A stretch of DNA of 15,256 nt, from positions 27,575 to 42,830 of the forward strand of contig DDJC01000050.1 in NCBI GenBank assembly GCA_002339015.1. The letters are read 5' to 3'. Positions 15,147 through 15,256 of this stretch are shown in pieces; positions within the stretch are counted from its first letter, which is position 1, and every line of letters begins with the position of its first letter. Under the pieces are notes generated by a model. It saw only the letters and a program-made list of their open reading frames with translations, was not told the origin of the DNA and did not search any database. A program made the translations under genes and the position numbers. Source of the DNA: Burkholderiales bacterium UBA1834 (GTDB lineage: Bacteria; Pseudomonadota; Gammaproteobacteria; Burkholderiales; Burkholderiaceae_C).

Positions 15147-15256
15147 AATCCTGTCGGCAGAACAGGTCTACCCCAACGGCACCCGCGCGCTGACGCCGGT
15201 GTCGCTGGCGATCCAGCCCGGCGAGTTCGTGACCCTGCTGGGCCCCTCGGGCTGCG
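15121..15256 (+). CDS. ABC transporter ATP-binding protein (operon 2), cut by the window end
   Basis: 45 codons visible. MNAPVPAIEI leads to EQVYPNGTRALTPVSLAI, then PGEFVTLLGPSGC, the beginning of Walker A just before the edge. This is the SsuB/TauB-type pattern also seen in the operon 1 ATPase. The ATG at 15121 lies inside the end of the oxygenase gene (26-nt overlap in another frame), so translation is probably coupled. A permease gene is expected beyond the edge, completing a second importer with the SBP at 13149. Confidence 0.88.
   Translation, partial: MNAPVPAIEILSAEQVYPNGTRALTPVSLAIQPGEFVTLLGPSGC

Overview
The window is GC-rich and densely packed with genes. Codon third positions are strongly biased to G/C, and the gene families (NMT1-type ABC transporters, AcuI-like reductase, LysR and LytTR regulators) resemble a betaproteobacterium of the Burkholderiales (Comamonadaceae / Leptothrix-Rubrivivax type). 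That assignment is inferred from style and families, not from a marker gene. I see no rRNA, tRNA, IS element, integrase or CRISPR array. Fifteen genes are recognised with confidence. Two are cut by the window edges: a nitronate monooxygenase at the left and an ABC ATPase at the right.

Left part (1-7352), separate housekeeping or catabolic genes. A nitronate monooxygenase-like flavoprotein (-) diverges from an AcuI/YhdH-type acrylyl-CoA or quinone reductase (+); a perfect 20-bp palindrome lies just before the latter. Next come a membrane-anchored Tll0287-like (DUF3365) c-type haem protein (-), phosphatidylserine decarboxylase psd (-) and a LysR regulator (-). The LysR gene diverges from a TauE/SafE permease (+), with a clear LysR-type inverted repeat between them. 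A secreted type-B carboxylesterase (-) converges on the permease.

Middle (7353-9376). An intergenic stretch with several overlapping inverted repeats separates the esterase from a LytS/YehU-type histidine kinase and its LytTR response regulator, whose genes overlap as ATGA. The kinase 5' end looks frameshifted or mis-started.

Right part (9377-15256), two NMT1/SsuA-type ABC importers in tandem. Operon 1 is SBP-ATPase-permease, with a 14-bp palindrome containing TGTATACA (GntR-like) at its promoter. Operon 2 is flavodoxin-fold quinone reductase, second SBP, isopenicillin-N-synthase-like Fe(II)/2-oxoglutarate oxygenase and second ATPase (cut). It is preceded by a near-consensus sigma-54 promoter framed by a 7-bp inverted repeat, and by a possible 55-codon leader ORF that overlaps the reductase start.

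The two SBP genes share almost the same ribosome-binding leader, which suggests an old duplication. The most interesting reading is a nutrient system in which uptake of a small organic molecule (the SBP family handles pyrimidines, sulfonates and related compounds) is genetically tied to an oxygenase and a reductase. Expression may be under nitrogen-type (sigma-54) and GntR-type control. The substrate cannot be told from sequence.
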